Shown piece after piece: positions 8,532 to 17,151 of a stretch of DNA of 56,742 nucleotides (its first letter is position 1; the number at the start of each line of letters is the position of its first letter). Source of the stretch: Sporolactobacillus inulinus (GTDB lineage: Bacteria; Bacillota; Bacilli; Bacillales; Sporolactobacillaceae). The notes beneath the pieces were generated by a model. It searched no databases. It was not told the DNA's origin and saw only the letters and a list, made by a program, of their open reading frames with translations. Location: NCBI RefSeq assembly GCF_006539285.1, contig NZ_BJMS01000010.1:1-56742 (forward strand), written 5' to 3'. Position numbers and translations under genes: made by a program.

Positions 8532-9969
8532 GCCCCTGCTCCTTTCCTACACCTTCATCTTGTGTATCCATCACAATGGATCCATTCTCAACCTTTAGGA
8601 TACGGCTGGCAAAGTGTCGTACGATCTCCATCTCATGAGTCACCATGATCAGCGTCGTTCCCCTCTGTTGGAGCTTTTGAAATAAATCGAGTAGTGCAAA
8701 CGTATTCTTGGCATCCTGTCCGAATGTCGGTTCGTCCAAGATCAGCACATCCGGGTAAGTGATTAATGCGGATGCGACACTCAACCGCCGCTTTTGCCCC
8801 ATCGACAGTTGAAACGGATGCTGATGGCGCTGTTGTTCAAGAGAATAAAGGCGTAAATGGTCTTCAACACGATCGGCACATTCAGGCTCATCCAGCTTTC
8901 TAACCCGAAGGCCAAACGCAAGTTCATCCTGGACCGAATCGGTAACGAACTGATATTCAGGATTTTGAAAGACGAATTGTACATGTTCGGCAGGATCTCC
9001 AAAGGACCAGACGCATTTACCTTTTGATTTAAGAAGTCCCATAATGCCTTCGATCATCGTGCTTTTCCCTGCTCCGTTTTCACCAATGATTGCAATCCAT
9101 TCCCCTTTGTCAATGTTTAAAGATGCAGCAAAGAATTTAACTTCCCTTTGCCTGAGCACGGCAAAGTTATGAAGTCTGAGTTGACGCTCGCCTTGAATGG
9201 ATTTCTTTGAATCATTTTGCTGGTGAATGTGGTGGTTCATCCAGCTTCTCGGATGCCAGATCCCATATTCATCCAGCTTTTTTTCGTAACGGGACAGAAT
9301 CTCCTGTTTTGGGCCATCGGCAAAAATGGCTCCTTGTTCGTTGAAGAGAACGACGCGATCAATAAAGTCAAGCACGTGATCAATTTTATGTTCAACGATA
9401 ATCAGCGTACGGTCATTTCCAATCTGTTGCACGGTCTCCCACAGCTTGCGGGTCCCGGATGGATCAAGTAATGCAGTCGGTTCGTCCACGAACAGTACTT
9501 CCGGTTCAAGTGCGAGAATACTGGCAATGGCCAACCGCTGTTTCATCCCTCCTGAGAGCGTACGAATCAACCGATGATTATCGGTCAAATTCAGATCGAC
9601 TAAGTTCAGATAGTGCTGAATCAGAGACGGCATCTGCTCTCGGGGTACACGTCGATTTTCCAGAACAAATGCAATCTCCTCATCAACATACGGCATGCAG
9701 AACTGAGTGTCAGGGTCTTGAAAAATATACCCCCAGTTTTCCGGTATCACGCAGTGTTCTGCGCGCATCGGTAATTGGATACTGTTTGGAATGAGACCAG
9801 AAAGAACTTGAAGCAGTGTGGACTTTCCGCACCCTGACGGTCCTAAGAGCAATACTCGCTCACCTTTCCTATAATGAAAGGAAAGATCTTTAAATAACAT
9901 CGATTTTTTCTTTGGGAATGCCAGACGCAGATTATCAACGCCCCACTCTTCCCGTCTACTTAAGGACAT
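8491..9969 (-). CDS. ykoD: ECF transporter ATPase with two ABC domains (YkoD type)
   Basis: The 492-residue protein fuses two ABC ATPase domains and so replaces the EcfA/EcfA' pair. Domain 1 has Walker A GPSGCGKST near residue 43, signature LSGGMKQRL near 145 and Walker B VLFVDEPT. Domain 2 has GENGAGKST near 295, a changed signature LSMGQKRRL near 395 and VLILDEPT. It starts at ATG 9969 and overlaps the end of ykoE by 14 bases, and its own end overlaps ykoC by 41 bases. This tight nesting supports one operon making one complex. Confidence 0.92.
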   Translation of the reverse strand: MSLSRREEWGVDNLRLAFPKKKSMLFKDLSFHYRKGERVLLLGPSGCGKSTLLQVLSGLIPNSIQLPMRAEHCVIPENWGYIFQDPDTQFCMPYVDEEIAFVLENRRVPREQMPSLIQHYLNLVDLNLTDNHRLIRTLSGGMKQRLAIASILALEPEVLFVDEPTALLDPSGTRKLWETVQQIGNDRTLIIVEHKIDHVLDFIDRVVLFNEQGAIFADGPKQEILSRYEKKLDEYGIWHPRSWMNHHIHQQNDSKKSIQGERQLRLHNFAVLRQREVKFFAASLNIDKGEWIAIIGENGAGKSTMIEGIMGLLKSKGKCVWSFGDPAEHVQFVFQNPEYQFVTDSVQDELAFGLRVRKLDEPECADRVEDHLRLYSLEQQRHQHPFQLSMGQKRRLSVASALITYPDVLILDEPTFGQDAKNTFALLDLFQKLQQRGTTLIMVTHEMEIVRHFASRILKVENGSIVMDTQDEGVGKEQGHGYGLGKHEQIIF

Positions 9970-10552
9970 CGTAATCTTCCTTGGTTACCGGACGAAGCGA
10001 TTGCGTGACACCGGTCTTCTCAAGTCCTTTAACCAAAGCATATGGAAATAAACCTGAAAGTAAAATGGAACCAATTAAACGAAAAACGATGTATAAGATC
10101 AGATTCCATCCGGCGAGTAAAGGCAGGTATGCGTAGCCGGCATCAAGAATGATTGATGCAATTAATGCAGCGAATGCGGACAATGAAGCAACGCCGATCG
10201 AAAATTTCTTGTAGCGCCATGCGGCAAAAATCGCTTCTGAAAATGCCCCTTGAAGCAAACCATAATAGAGGTTGATGACGCCCCCGCTACCCGCAAACAG
10301 CATTTCAGCGAGCGCTGCAGCGGTCTCTGCCAGAAATGCAACACCGGGTTTACGAATTAAAAGTGCAGCAAATGGTGCCGCTATAAACCAAATTCCATAC
10401 AGAAGCGCATCCAGATGTATTCCGAGCGGCTGTACCAAATCATAGACAGGTCCCATTAAACGAAAGACCAGTCCAAAAACAAGTGCAATCACGATCGTTA
10501 CAAGAATATCGGTTAAATTAAGCTTCAGATTACGGCTTTTTTCATGAGCCAT
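9956..10552 (-). CDS. ykoE: ECF transporter substrate-binding S component (YkoE type)
   Basis: This is an integral membrane S component that would bind the thiamin-pathway substrate. The 198-residue product is strongly hydrophobic with about six predicted helices, and the LRMGPVYDL/GIWFIAAPFAALLIRKPG region is typical of YkoE. I chose ATG 10552, seven bases after GGGGGAAC; the 13 extra upstream codons include the ribosome binding site and are unlikely to be translated. It is the first gene after the TPP riboswitch and its terminator, which is the classic arrangement of ykoFEDC. ykoF is not present. Confidence 0.88.
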   Translation of the reverse strand: MAHEKSRNLKLNLTDILVTIVIALVFGLVFRLMGPVYDLVQPLGIHLDALLYGIWFIAAPFAALLIRKPGVAFLAETAAALAEMLFAGSGGVINLYYGLLQGAFSEAIFAAWRYKKFSIGVASLSAFAALIASIILDAGYAYLPLLAGWNLILYIVFRLIGSILLSGLFPYALVKGLEKTGVTQSLRPVTKEDYDVLK

Positions 10553-10615
10553 ATCTGTTCCCCCTTTAATTTTGATTGTTCCCCCATTCATCCGGTCACC
10601 TTGTTTGAAAAGTTC

Positions 10616-10651
10616 AAAAAACCGCTTTCATTGTACGACGAAAGCGGTTTG
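10616..10651 (-). terminator. Expression-platform terminator of the TPP riboswitch
   Basis: On the minus strand, AAACCGCTTTC pairs with GAAAGCGGTTT and a T run follows. It lies between the aptamer and ykoE, so ligand binding would be expected to favour early termination. Confidence 0.85.
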
Positions 10652-10660
10652 AATAACGTT

Positions 10661-10750
10661 TAAGTTACCACTTTCCTACGCTGGTATTAACCAGATCAGG
10701 TCCAAGGGTCGGGACCATGCCCTCTCAGCAAACAGCACCCCTAGTGGACG
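10661..10750 (-). promoter_or_regulatory. TPP riboswitch (THI element)
   Basis: Reading the minus strand, the conserved blocks appear in order: AGGGGTGC, then GCTGAGAGGG, then ACCCTTGGACCTGATCTGG, then TAATACCAGCGTAGGAAAGT. These are the thiamin pyrophosphate aptamer core (Rfam TPP). It controls ykoEDC by transcription attenuation. Confidence 0.95.
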
Positions 10751-10780
10751 AACGAATCATTTAGTTTTTCTAACAGATTA

Positions 10781-10809
10781 ACCATACTATACCTTCACGA
10801 AATGTTCAA
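10781..10809 (-). promoter_or_regulatory. Promoter of the ykoEDC operon
   Basis: On the minus strand TTGAAC and TATGGT are spaced by 17 bases, about 30 bases upstream of the riboswitch. Confidence 0.55.
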
Positions 10810-10916
10810 GATTAACCCCTTGAATGATCATCAATTGTCCAATCCATCATGCTTTCCCATGTATAGAATGCAGCGCTGTGAATTAAGCTAAACAAAAAAG
10901 ATCGGAGCTGTCGCAA

Positions 10917-11465
10917 ATGCTGCTAGGTCGTTCTTCCCGCACACTGCTGGTCGCTGTTCTCCTGCTATCCAGTCTTATTTGCCATCCTACCCACATACAC
11001 GCAGAATCAATGAATGAACTTATCAAAACCGTTCAACCCGAAAACAGTCAGCAAATGGTCCAACAATCGGACCTTATCGTATACGCGCATCTGAATCAAT
11101 CAATCAAAAGATGGAATACCGGAAAACGATTGCCTTCCGGTGCGCACTTTGTCAATGCAGAACAACTGCTGCAGATTCATGAAGTGCTCAAAGGCAGCGT
11201 TCAGGAGCCGGTTAAACTGCTGACGACCGGGATCGATCCACTTCCCCAGCCGTCGGATCCTCTAAATAATCTCTATACAGGACCGCTCGCCGACGGAGAT
11301 TACCTTCTTTTTTTGAAATCCTACAGCCAGACGCAGCACTATATCCTAAATGGAGGATTTGCCGCCGTCTATCCGGTTTATGCTGGGAAATTAATTGCAC
11401 TGAATGAAGGGTTTAAAACATTCAATGGCAAAACGATTGCTGAGGTAAGACCAATGCTTCACTGA
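10917..11465 (+). CDS. Secreted protein of unknown function
   Basis: I do not recognise a family. The 182-residue product has a clear signal peptide: positive start, hydrophobic core LLVAVLLLSSLI and a probable cut after HIHA near residue 29. The mature part carries a repeated style of segment, SDLIVYAHL and then LLQIHEVLKGSV followed by VKLLTTGIDP, and ends with GDYLLFLKSY and GFAAVYPVYAGKLIAL. This resembles small beta-rich exported domains. It starts at ATG 10917, nine bases after GGAG. It stands alone, divergent from the ykoE operon. Confidence 0.7.
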   Translation: MLLGRSSRTLLVAVLLLSSLICHPTHIHAESMNELIKTVQPENSQQMVQQSDLIVYAHLNQSIKRWNTGKRLPSGAHFVNAEQLLQIHEVLKGSVQEPVKLLTTGIDPLPQPSDPLNNLYTGPLADGDYLLFLKSYSQTQHYILNGGFAAVYPVYAGKLIALNEGFKTFNGKTIAEVRPMLH

Positions 11466-11540
11466 ATCTTCCACCTTATGCATATTTTCATCGGACAAGC
11501 CATATAGTCTATCAAAGTCAGTAATTAGGGGGAAGCATTC

Positions 11541-11744
11541 ATGGAAAAAACACATACCACACCATTATCCAAAAAAAATGATCCATTAAATGATTCGTTG
11601 CAGCAGCTCAGACAAAAAATTGAGCACCTTTCTGCTGAAGAATGCTTTGAATGGGTCACAAAAATCATGTACTATGCAATTCTGTTTCTGGGCATCCCCT
11701 ATTTCATCTTTGTTCTGATCTCATTTATCCGGATGGCAGCATGA
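11541..11744 (+). CDS. Small single-pass membrane protein, unknown function
   Basis: The 67-residue product has a polar, helical N-terminal half (residues 1-38) and one hydrophobic helix at about 43-63. It starts at ATG 11541 after a strong TAGGGGGGAA ribosome binding site. It ends two bases before the convergent yppE gene. The family is unknown, but the good ribosome binding site and clean layout support a real gene. Confidence 0.6.
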   Translation: MEKTHTTPLSKKNDPLNDSLQQLRQKIEHLSAEECFEWVTKIMYYAILFLGIPYFIFVLISFIRMAA

Positions 11745-11745
11745 T

Positions 11746-12126
11746 TCACTTTAGGTCCTGCTCCAACTGCTCTTGAATATTTTCCAAAACATAGTCAATC
11801 GATTTAATGGTTTCATAAAATCGCCGTCTGCGCGTGTCCTTCTGAAATGCCGTAACACAGATAATTGTTAAGTTATCGCTAGTATCCTTAATTTGTATCG
11901 GAAAAACATATCTTGGTTTGCACTTTCTGACCCAATGTTCCGCTAATGGACGCCATTCATCAACAAGCTTTTGCATTGCATCGGCAAATGGCTTGACCTT
12001 GCCATAAAAGTCGGTCTGATACGCTTCATCCTGTGTTTGTTCCGCATACTGTTGATAGGCGGTTTGGTTGAACTCCCTCAGCTTTACCGTCAGCTGATGC
12101 AGCCGGGACTCTGATTCAATAGGCAC
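11746..12126 (-). CDS. yppE: YppE family protein (DUF1798)
   Basis: This is a small cytosolic helical protein of 126 residues with no known biochemical role. The segment PRYVFPIQIKDTSDNL and the following RRFYETIKSIDYVL match the pattern of B. subtilis YppE, and B. subtilis also keeps yppE close to recU and ponA. It starts at GTG 12126 behind GGAG at a spacing of nine. A TTGACA box lies upstream on the minus strand near 12174-12179. Confidence 0.75.
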   Translation of the reverse strand: MPIESESRLHQLTVKLREFNQTAYQQYAEQTQDEAYQTDFYGKVKPFADAMQKLVDEWRPLAEHWVRKCKPRYVFPIQIKDTSDNLTIICVTAFQKDTRRRRFYETIKSIDYVLENIQEQLEQDLK

Positions 12127-12245
12127 ACTGATTCACTCCATAAACAAGTTGATTAGGTTTAGTGTATCATGACCAAATTGTCAATTCACCAAGTCTGCTC
12201 ATTGTGATTGATGAAACGTCATCCCAAGCGTGCCTGTTGCATCAT

Positions 12246-12545
12246 TCAGGCTGAACGGTTCTGATCCTTAGAGTCGTTTGTGTTCGGTTTAAATAATATC
12301 GACTCTAGTCGGTCTGAATAGTAGATTTCTGTACCACGAGCCGCTTTTTCAAGCATCCGATCCACCTGATTCATTTTCCTTTTTGAATGGTCCATCTTTC
12401 TTTTGCATAAATCCAACTGTTGTTCAATTAACTCACTATTATTGCGCATAATTTTTTGATCCAATTGTTCCAGTTGCAAGGTTAAATAATCCATCCGAAA
12501 ATTCAGTTCACGAACCGACATACCAAGGCTTTTTACTGAGTGCAT
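12246..12545 (-). CDS. Small coiled-coil protein, unknown function
   Basis: The 99-residue product is highly charged and almost entirely helical, with heptad-like leucine and isoleucine spacing over residues 10-70, so a coiled coil is likely. I chose ATG 12545, after AAGGGA; an ATG six codons earlier has no ribosome binding site. It lies divergent from recU, in the place where B. subtilis has small ypp genes. No family was recognised. Confidence 0.6.
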   Translation of the reverse strand: MHSVKSLGMSVRELNFRMDYLTLQLEQLDQKIMRNNSELIEQQLDLCKRKMDHSKRKMNQVDRMLEKAARGTEIYYSDRLESILFKPNTNDSKDQNRSA

Positions 12546-12714
12546 GGACGTCCCTTCTCTCATAGTTTGATTAATTTAGAGGTTCAATAAAAGAGAGAGA
12601 TCACCTGCACACTCGACAAAACTAGCAGCAAACTTTCAAAACTAGCCCTTTCTCGCAAGCAACCTCGATCGATTGGATCGTTTTAAATAAAATTAACCCC
12701 TTCGCAGCGTACTT

Positions 12715-12723
12715 TGGTATACT
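12715..12723 (+). promoter_or_regulatory. Extended -10 promoter of recU-ponA
   Basis: TGGTATACT is a TGn extended -10 box. No good -35 is seen, which is usual for this promoter type. It sits about 60 bases before the recU start. Confidence 0.5.
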
Positions 12724-12781
12724 GTTCTAAGAATAGAGCAGACTACACTGCTTTTAATGAATGGAAAGGAGCAGCCGCATC

Positions 12782-13384
12782 ATGAACGTCTTTTATCCCA
12801 ATGGACAGCCCTATAAGGGAAAAAGTCAAGCGGTCCAATCCGCCCCCGCTTCGGATGTCGTCTATGGGCACCGCGGCATGTCATTAGAAGAAGATTTGAA
12901 CGTGACAAACCGTTATTACATCGAAACGGATCAGGCAGTGATTTACAAAAAGCCGACACCAATACAAATTGTCCATGTAGACTATCCGAAGCGAAGCGCT
13001 GCCAAGATTACGGAAGCTTATTTTCGTAAAGCTTCTACTACCGACTACAACGGCATCTATCAAGGGAGATACATAGACTTTGAGGCAAAGGAAACGACGC
13101 ACGAGAACTATATTCCCTTAAAAAATTTTCATCGCCATCAAGTCGAGCATATGAAACGGATTAAACGACACGGCGGTATTGGTTTTATCATTGTCAAATT
13201 CACAAAGAGTTCGGAGATTTTCCTGCTTGATGCGGATTATTTAGCGGCAGCTTGGGACGAATCTTTAAACGGCGGCCGCAAGTCAATCCCGAAACGAATC
13301 TTTCAGGATCATGGTTCATTGATTCCGCAAAAGTATCTTCCACGTGTCGATTATCTTCAAAATGTGTGTGAAGTCTACTTTTAA
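12782..13384 (+). CDS. recU: Holliday junction resolvase RecU
   Basis: RecU cuts Holliday junctions during recombination and chromosome segregation in Bacillota. The 200-residue product aligns well by eye with B. subtilis RecU: MSLEEDLNVTNRYY, the invariant KKPTPIQIVHVDYPKRSAAKI stretch, TTDYNGIYQGRYIDFEAKET with the metal-binding acidic residues, and FHRHQVEHMK. I start at ATG 12782, after AGGAG; an earlier ATG at 12761 lies before the ribosome binding site. It precedes ponA by 82 bases, as in B. subtilis. Confidence 0.95.
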   Translation: MNVFYPNGQPYKGKSQAVQSAPASDVVYGHRGMSLEEDLNVTNRYYIETDQAVIYKKPTPIQIVHVDYPKRSAAKITEAYFRKASTTDYNGIYQGRYIDFEAKETTHENYIPLKNFHRHQVEHMKRIKRHGGIGFIIVKFTKSSEIFLLDADYLAAAWDESLNGGRKSIPKRIFQDHGSLIPQKYLPRVDYLQNVCEVYF

Positions 13385-13466
13385 TTAAGTCATAATCAGC
13401 GGGAACTCTCGAATACTATGTCACGTAAACCATGGGACAGGTTTTTTTGGAAAGGTAGGATCAGTC

Positions 13467-15911
13467 ATGGTTGAATACCATACCCGAATGGAAAGACGGC
13501 GCGCAGCCGAAGCAGAAAAACAGAAAAACGAACCACATAAACCTGCAAAAAAGAAAAAGAAATCCGGTGGAAAAAAACATTGGGTAAAACGGACTTTCAT
13601 TCTTTTATTGCTGGTTTTCTTATTCTTGATCTTGGCTGGGACGATTTTCGTCTTCGCTGTGATCGGTAAGGCGCCGGAATTAAAGGCGAATGCGTTGCAT
13701 AATGAAATATCATCGGTCCTCTATGATCAAAATGATAAGAAAGCAACAGATGTCGACTCCGGCGAGCATCGCATGTATACAGATATCGATAACATCCCTA
13801 AAAGTATTCAAGATGCTTATATAGCCACAGAGGATGTTCGTTTCTATAAGCATATCGGTATCGACCCGATTCGAATCATGGGTGCAGGCGTCGCCCAGTT
13901 TACGAAGGGGGATAAATCTGAAGGAGCAAGTACGATCACACAGCAGGTCGTTCGTAATGCAATGCTCACTCAGAATAAGACCTTTACACGTAAGATTCAA
14001 GAAATGTATCTAGCGATTCAATTGGAGAAAAGTTACACCAAAAAGCAGATTCTTGAGTTTTACTTAAATCAAATCTATCTCGGCGGGGGACCCACTTATG
14101 GTGTAGCCGCTGCTTCTGAACGCTATTTTGGCAAAAATGTTAAGAATGTCACTTTAGATCAAGCAGCAATGCTTGCGGCGATGACCCGGAACCCCGGCTA
14201 CTATGACCCGATCAAGCATCCTGATCGGGCAAAAACACGCCGTGATTTGGTTCTCGACTTGATGGTGCACAATCATGCCATCTCCTCGGAAGAAGCAGCG
14301 AAGGCAAAAACCGTTTCGATGAAGCAAATGACAAAAGGACATCGGAAAATTAAGGTCAGCAATCGCAAATATAGCGCCTTTCTTGATTTCGTTCGCAAAG
14401 AACTGGTTGAGGATAAAAAAGTAATTACGGAACAGGAATTCAATTCGGGAGGATTGAAGATCTACACCACTTTGGATCCGGAGATTCAGAATCAGGCGCA
14501 AGACGTGCTGAATAATAAACAAAATTTCCCGGTTGTACAAAAGAATTTCAACGCCGGCGTTTCGGTGATTGATACGCAAACTGGAGCGATTCGTGCCCTT
14601 GGCGGAGGGCGCAACTACACCTATTTAATGAACAACAACCGCTCTTATAAAACAGCGGGAAGCGGCAATGTCGGTTCCACTGCCAAACCAATTATGGATT
14701 ATGGTCCAGCCATCGACTATTTACAATGGCCAACCGACTTTCAAGTCGACGATACACCGGATGTTAAATACAGTTGGGGAAAAAAGATCAATGACTTTGA
14801 CCATCGTTTCCTTGGCCCAATGACAATGCGCCGAGCGCTTTACCTGTCACGAAATGTTCCTGCTCTGCAAACCTTCCAGAAGGTTGATCAGGCGAAAGGT
14901 ACAGGTAGTATTCGTACATTTGCCAAAAAGCTCGGTATCCCAAGCGAAACGCTTAAAAAGCTTGGCGAAAGCTATTCAATTGGCGGCGGCGGATTCAGTT
15001 CCAACCCGCTCGAGATGTCCGGCGCGTATGCTGCCTTTGGCAATAAGGGAATATACAATCAGCCCTACGCAGTACGAAAAATTGTAAAACCGGACGGAGA
15101 AGTGATTCAGCTGAACCATACACGTCGTGTTGCGATGCATGACTATACGGCATACATGGTGACCGATATGCTTAAAGATGTCATGACGAATCCGCGAGGG
15201 ACCGGGCGCAGTGCAAATATAGCCGGATCAAACATGGCGGGTAAAACCGGCACACATAATATTCCTGATGATTACGCGAAGCAATATGGGATATCAGACG
15301 CACAGCAAAGTCATGGCGCCCTCGCCTCTTGGTTCGTCGGCTACAATACACGATTGACTACCGCTGTATGGACGGGTTACGAAGTTAAAAATGAGCAAAA
15401 AAATGACAAAGACTATGGTACTTTTCTCGGGCCGACCGAACAACAATATGCAAAAACCATTTTCAGAAACATTATGGCTCAATTTATGGTTGGTGCTCCG
15501 GATTTCACAAGACCAAATTCCGTTGAACCATTGAGCAACGGAGAATTGGCTGTGGCGCATTCAAATGTCACGAATCACTTCGGCTCGGGTAAGTCGGATG
15601 CATCAAGCAGTGAAGGCAGCAGTGAGCAAAGCAGTTCTTCAAGCAGCGAAAGCAGCAGTAGTAGTGAAGATAGCAGCAGCTCCGTACCTCCTGAGTCGTC
15701 AAGCAGTGTTCCTGCGGAGAGCAGCAGCGGAGGTTCATCACCTGCCTCTCCTCCGGGCTCATCTTCATCAGTACCACCTGCTTCTCCTCCAGGCTCATCA
15801 TCATCGGCACCGCCTGCTTCAGCTCCTAAGTCCTCTGCTCCACCGGCGTCACCTGCGGCTACCAGCAGCAGTGGATCGACCAGATCGCCTGCAGGCAGTG
15901 CACAGCCTTAA
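13467..15911 (+). CDS. ponA: Class A penicillin-binding protein 1A
   Basis: This is a bifunctional membrane enzyme that polymerises glycan strands and cross-links peptides. Of 814 residues, 1-35 are lysine- and arginine-rich cytosolic, 36-62 are the membrane anchor, and 90-270 are the glycosyltransferase domain (EDVRFYKHIGIDP and SEGASTITQQVVRNAML). The transpeptidase domain carries the SxxK serine in STAKP near residue 410 and KTGTH near 595. The last 110 residues are a serine- and proline-rich low-complexity tail outside the membrane, as often seen in Bacillus PonA. It starts at ATG 13467 after AAGGTAGGA. recU is directly upstream. Confidence 0.96.
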   Translation: MVEYHTRMERRRAAEAEKQKNEPHKPAKKKKKSGGKKHWVKRTFILLLLVFLFLILAGTIFVFAVIGKAPELKANALHNEISSVLYDQNDKKATDVDSGEHRMYTDIDNIPKSIQDAYIATEDVRFYKHIGIDPIRIMGAGVAQFTKGDKSEGASTITQQVVRNAMLTQNKTFTRKIQEMYLAIQLEKSYTKKQILEFYLNQIYLGGGPTYGVAAASERYFGKNVKNVTLDQAAMLAAMTRNPGYYDPIKHPDRAKTRRDLVLDLMVHNHAISSEEAAKAKTVSMKQMTKGHRKIKVSNRKYSAFLDFVRKELVEDKKVITEQEFNSGGLKIYTTLDPEIQNQAQDVLNNKQNFPVVQKNFNAGVSVIDTQTGAIRALGGGRNYTYLMNNNRSYKTAGSGNVGSTAKPIMDYGPAIDYLQWPTDFQVDDTPDVKYSWGKKINDFDHRFLGPMTMRRALYLSRNVPALQTFQKVDQAKGTGSIRTFAKKLGIPSETLKKLGESYSIGGGGFSSNPLEMSGAYAAFGNKGIYNQPYAVRKIVKPDGEVIQLNHTRRVAMHDYTAYMVTDMLKDVMTNPRGTGRSANIAGSNMAGKTGTHNIPDDYAKQYGISDAQQSHGALASWFVGYNTRLTTAVWTGYEVKNEQKNDKDYGTFLGPTEQQYAKTIFRNIMAQFMVGAPDFTRPNSVEPLSNGELAVAHSNVTNHFGSGKSDASSSEGSSEQSSSSSSESSSSSEDSSSSVPPESSSSVPAESSSGGSSPASPPGSSSSVPPASPPGSSSSAPPASAPKSSAPPASPAATSSSGSTRSPAGSAQP

Positions 15912-15915
15912 TCGC

Positions 15916-15953
15916 TAGAAAAAGCCCCCATCACAATGATGGGGGCTTTTTCT
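15916..15953. terminator. Bidirectional terminator between ponA and ypoC
   Basis: The stem AAAAGCCCCCATCA/TGATGGGGGCTTTT is long and flanked by A and T runs. It serves both converging operons. Confidence 0.92.
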
Positions 15954-15960
15954 GCTTTCA

Positions 15961-16485
15961 TTAATCTTTCTTAAGACGGCGCATGTTCGCTGCTCTTTTT
16001 TTGGTAAATTCCTGCTCCAATTCATCCAACTGAATAAACGCCAGATAACGCGCCGGTTGACGAAGCAAGTAACCAAGTCGTTCCTCAATGTTCAATGGTG
16101 CGCATGGGGCATCCTTGATCTGTTGGATCAAATCGTCATGAACTAATGAGGAAACCGGAGCGCCCGCAGACCAGCAAAGCTGATCAATGAATGCAGCAAT
16201 ACAACGAACCATTGGCTTTCGAACCAAAGCTTGATCACGCTGACGAAAAAGCACGCGAAGTGTTTCGCTGCGCTCCTTCCAATAGGCATGAAAAAAATTG
16301 CACGCTTCCTGCCAGGGCCATTTTTCCAGCTGATTGGGCCTATTTATATAAAGTAAATCATAGAGAAAGGGAATCTGATAAACCGCTTTTTCCGACAGCA
16401 TACCGTCAATAACCTGCTGCTTTTCGTAAAATGGGAAAATTTGGAACGATTGAGGCAGTTCAAGCTTTGGAAATGGCTTTGTCAA
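15961..16485 (-). CDS. ypoC: YpoC family protein
   Basis: This is a cytosolic protein of about 174 residues with no known function. It is assigned mostly from position (dnaD-nth-ypoC-ponA) and from the helical YpoC-like pattern, including PFLYDLLYINRP and the ERLGYLLRQPARYLAFIQLDELEQEF segment. I prefer TTG 16485, about nine bases after AGAAGAGGTG; GTG 16497 lies inside that ribosome binding site. The start overlaps the end of nth, so translation is probably coupled. Confidence 0.75.
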   Translation of the reverse strand: MTKPFPKLELPQSFQIFPFYEKQQVIDGMLSEKAVYQIPFLYDLLYINRPNQLEKWPWQEACNFFHAYWKERSETLRVLFRQRDQALVRKPMVRCIAAFIDQLCWSAGAPVSSLVHDDLIQQIKDAPCAPLNIEERLGYLLRQPARYLAFIQLDELEQEFTKKRAANMRRLKKD

Positions 16486-17137
16486 ACTTGCTTTCACCTC
16501 TTCTCATTCGTTTCTGTCCTTCACGGCACACGTCAAGAAGCGGACATTCCGGACACTTCGGATTCTGTGCTCTACAATGATAGCGTCCGAAAAAAATCAA
16601 ACGATGATGCGTTTCCGACCATTTCTCCCTGGGAACACGCCGCATCAATGTCTTCTCGACTTCAAGGACACTGTCCTTCCATCGGCAGATCCCCAGTCTT
16701 TTGGTTACCCGTTCAACATGTGTGTCAACCGCCAGTGCGGGTTCACCAAATGCTACCGAGACAATCACATTTGCTGTTTTTCGTCCAACGCCGGGAAGTT
16801 TGATGAGTTCGTCACGAGTTGTTGGTAGCTCACCATTATACTTCTCAATCAGCATCTGACACATTTGCCGTATATGTTTTGCCTTATTACGGTAAAGACC
16901 AATAGAGCGCAGATCATTTTGGAGTTCTCCAATGGGTACAGCCAGATAGTCCTCAGGTTCGTGATATTTTTGAAAAAGACCCGGGGTGACGCGATTGACT
17001 AAGGAATCGGTACATTGTGCGGAAAGCATCACCGCAATCGCCAGTTCAAAAGGATTGGAATGGTTTAATTCACAATGAGCATTAGGAAACATGTCTGCGA
17101 TCGTCGTTAAGATGTAGTCACATTGTTTTTGGTTCAG
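16460..17137 (-). CDS. nth: Endonuclease III (DNA glycosylase/AP lyase)
   Basis: Nth removes oxidised pyrimidines and nicks abasic sites in base-excision repair. The helix-hairpin-helix LPGVGRKTANVI with the catalytic lysine is near residue 110-120, followed by VDTHVERV with the catalytic aspartate. The iron-sulfur cluster ligands are intact as C-x6-C-x2-C-x5-C near the C-terminus. The start is uncertain. By alignment with B. subtilis Nth the protein should begin at the LLNQ stretch, where the only candidate is CTG 17137, nine bases after AGGAAGG. A TTG at 17173 lies further upstream with no ribosome binding site and inside dnaD. Confidence 0.93.
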   Translation of the reverse strand: MNQKQCDYILTTIADMFPNAHCELNHSNPFELAIAVMLSAQCTDSLVNRVTPGLFQKYHEPEDYLAVPIGELQNDLRSIGLYRNKAKHIRQMCQMLIEKYNGELPTTRDELIKLPGVGRKTANVIVSVAFGEPALAVDTHVERVTKRLGICRWKDSVLEVEKTLMRRVPREKWSETHHRLIFFGRYHCRAQNPKCPECPLLDVCREGQKRMRRGESKFDKAISKA

Positions 17138-17151
17138 GAGTTTGCACCTTC

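Noticed and set aside
15600-15910. Repeat-rich serine/proline coding region as a separate repeat or foreign insert
   Set aside because: It is in frame with ponA and such tails are common in class A penicillin-binding proteins of Bacilli.
15565-15918. Long ORFs on both strands inside the end of ponA
   Set aside because: They arise from the AGC/TCA-rich low-complexity codons of the ponA tail and show no ribosome binding sites.
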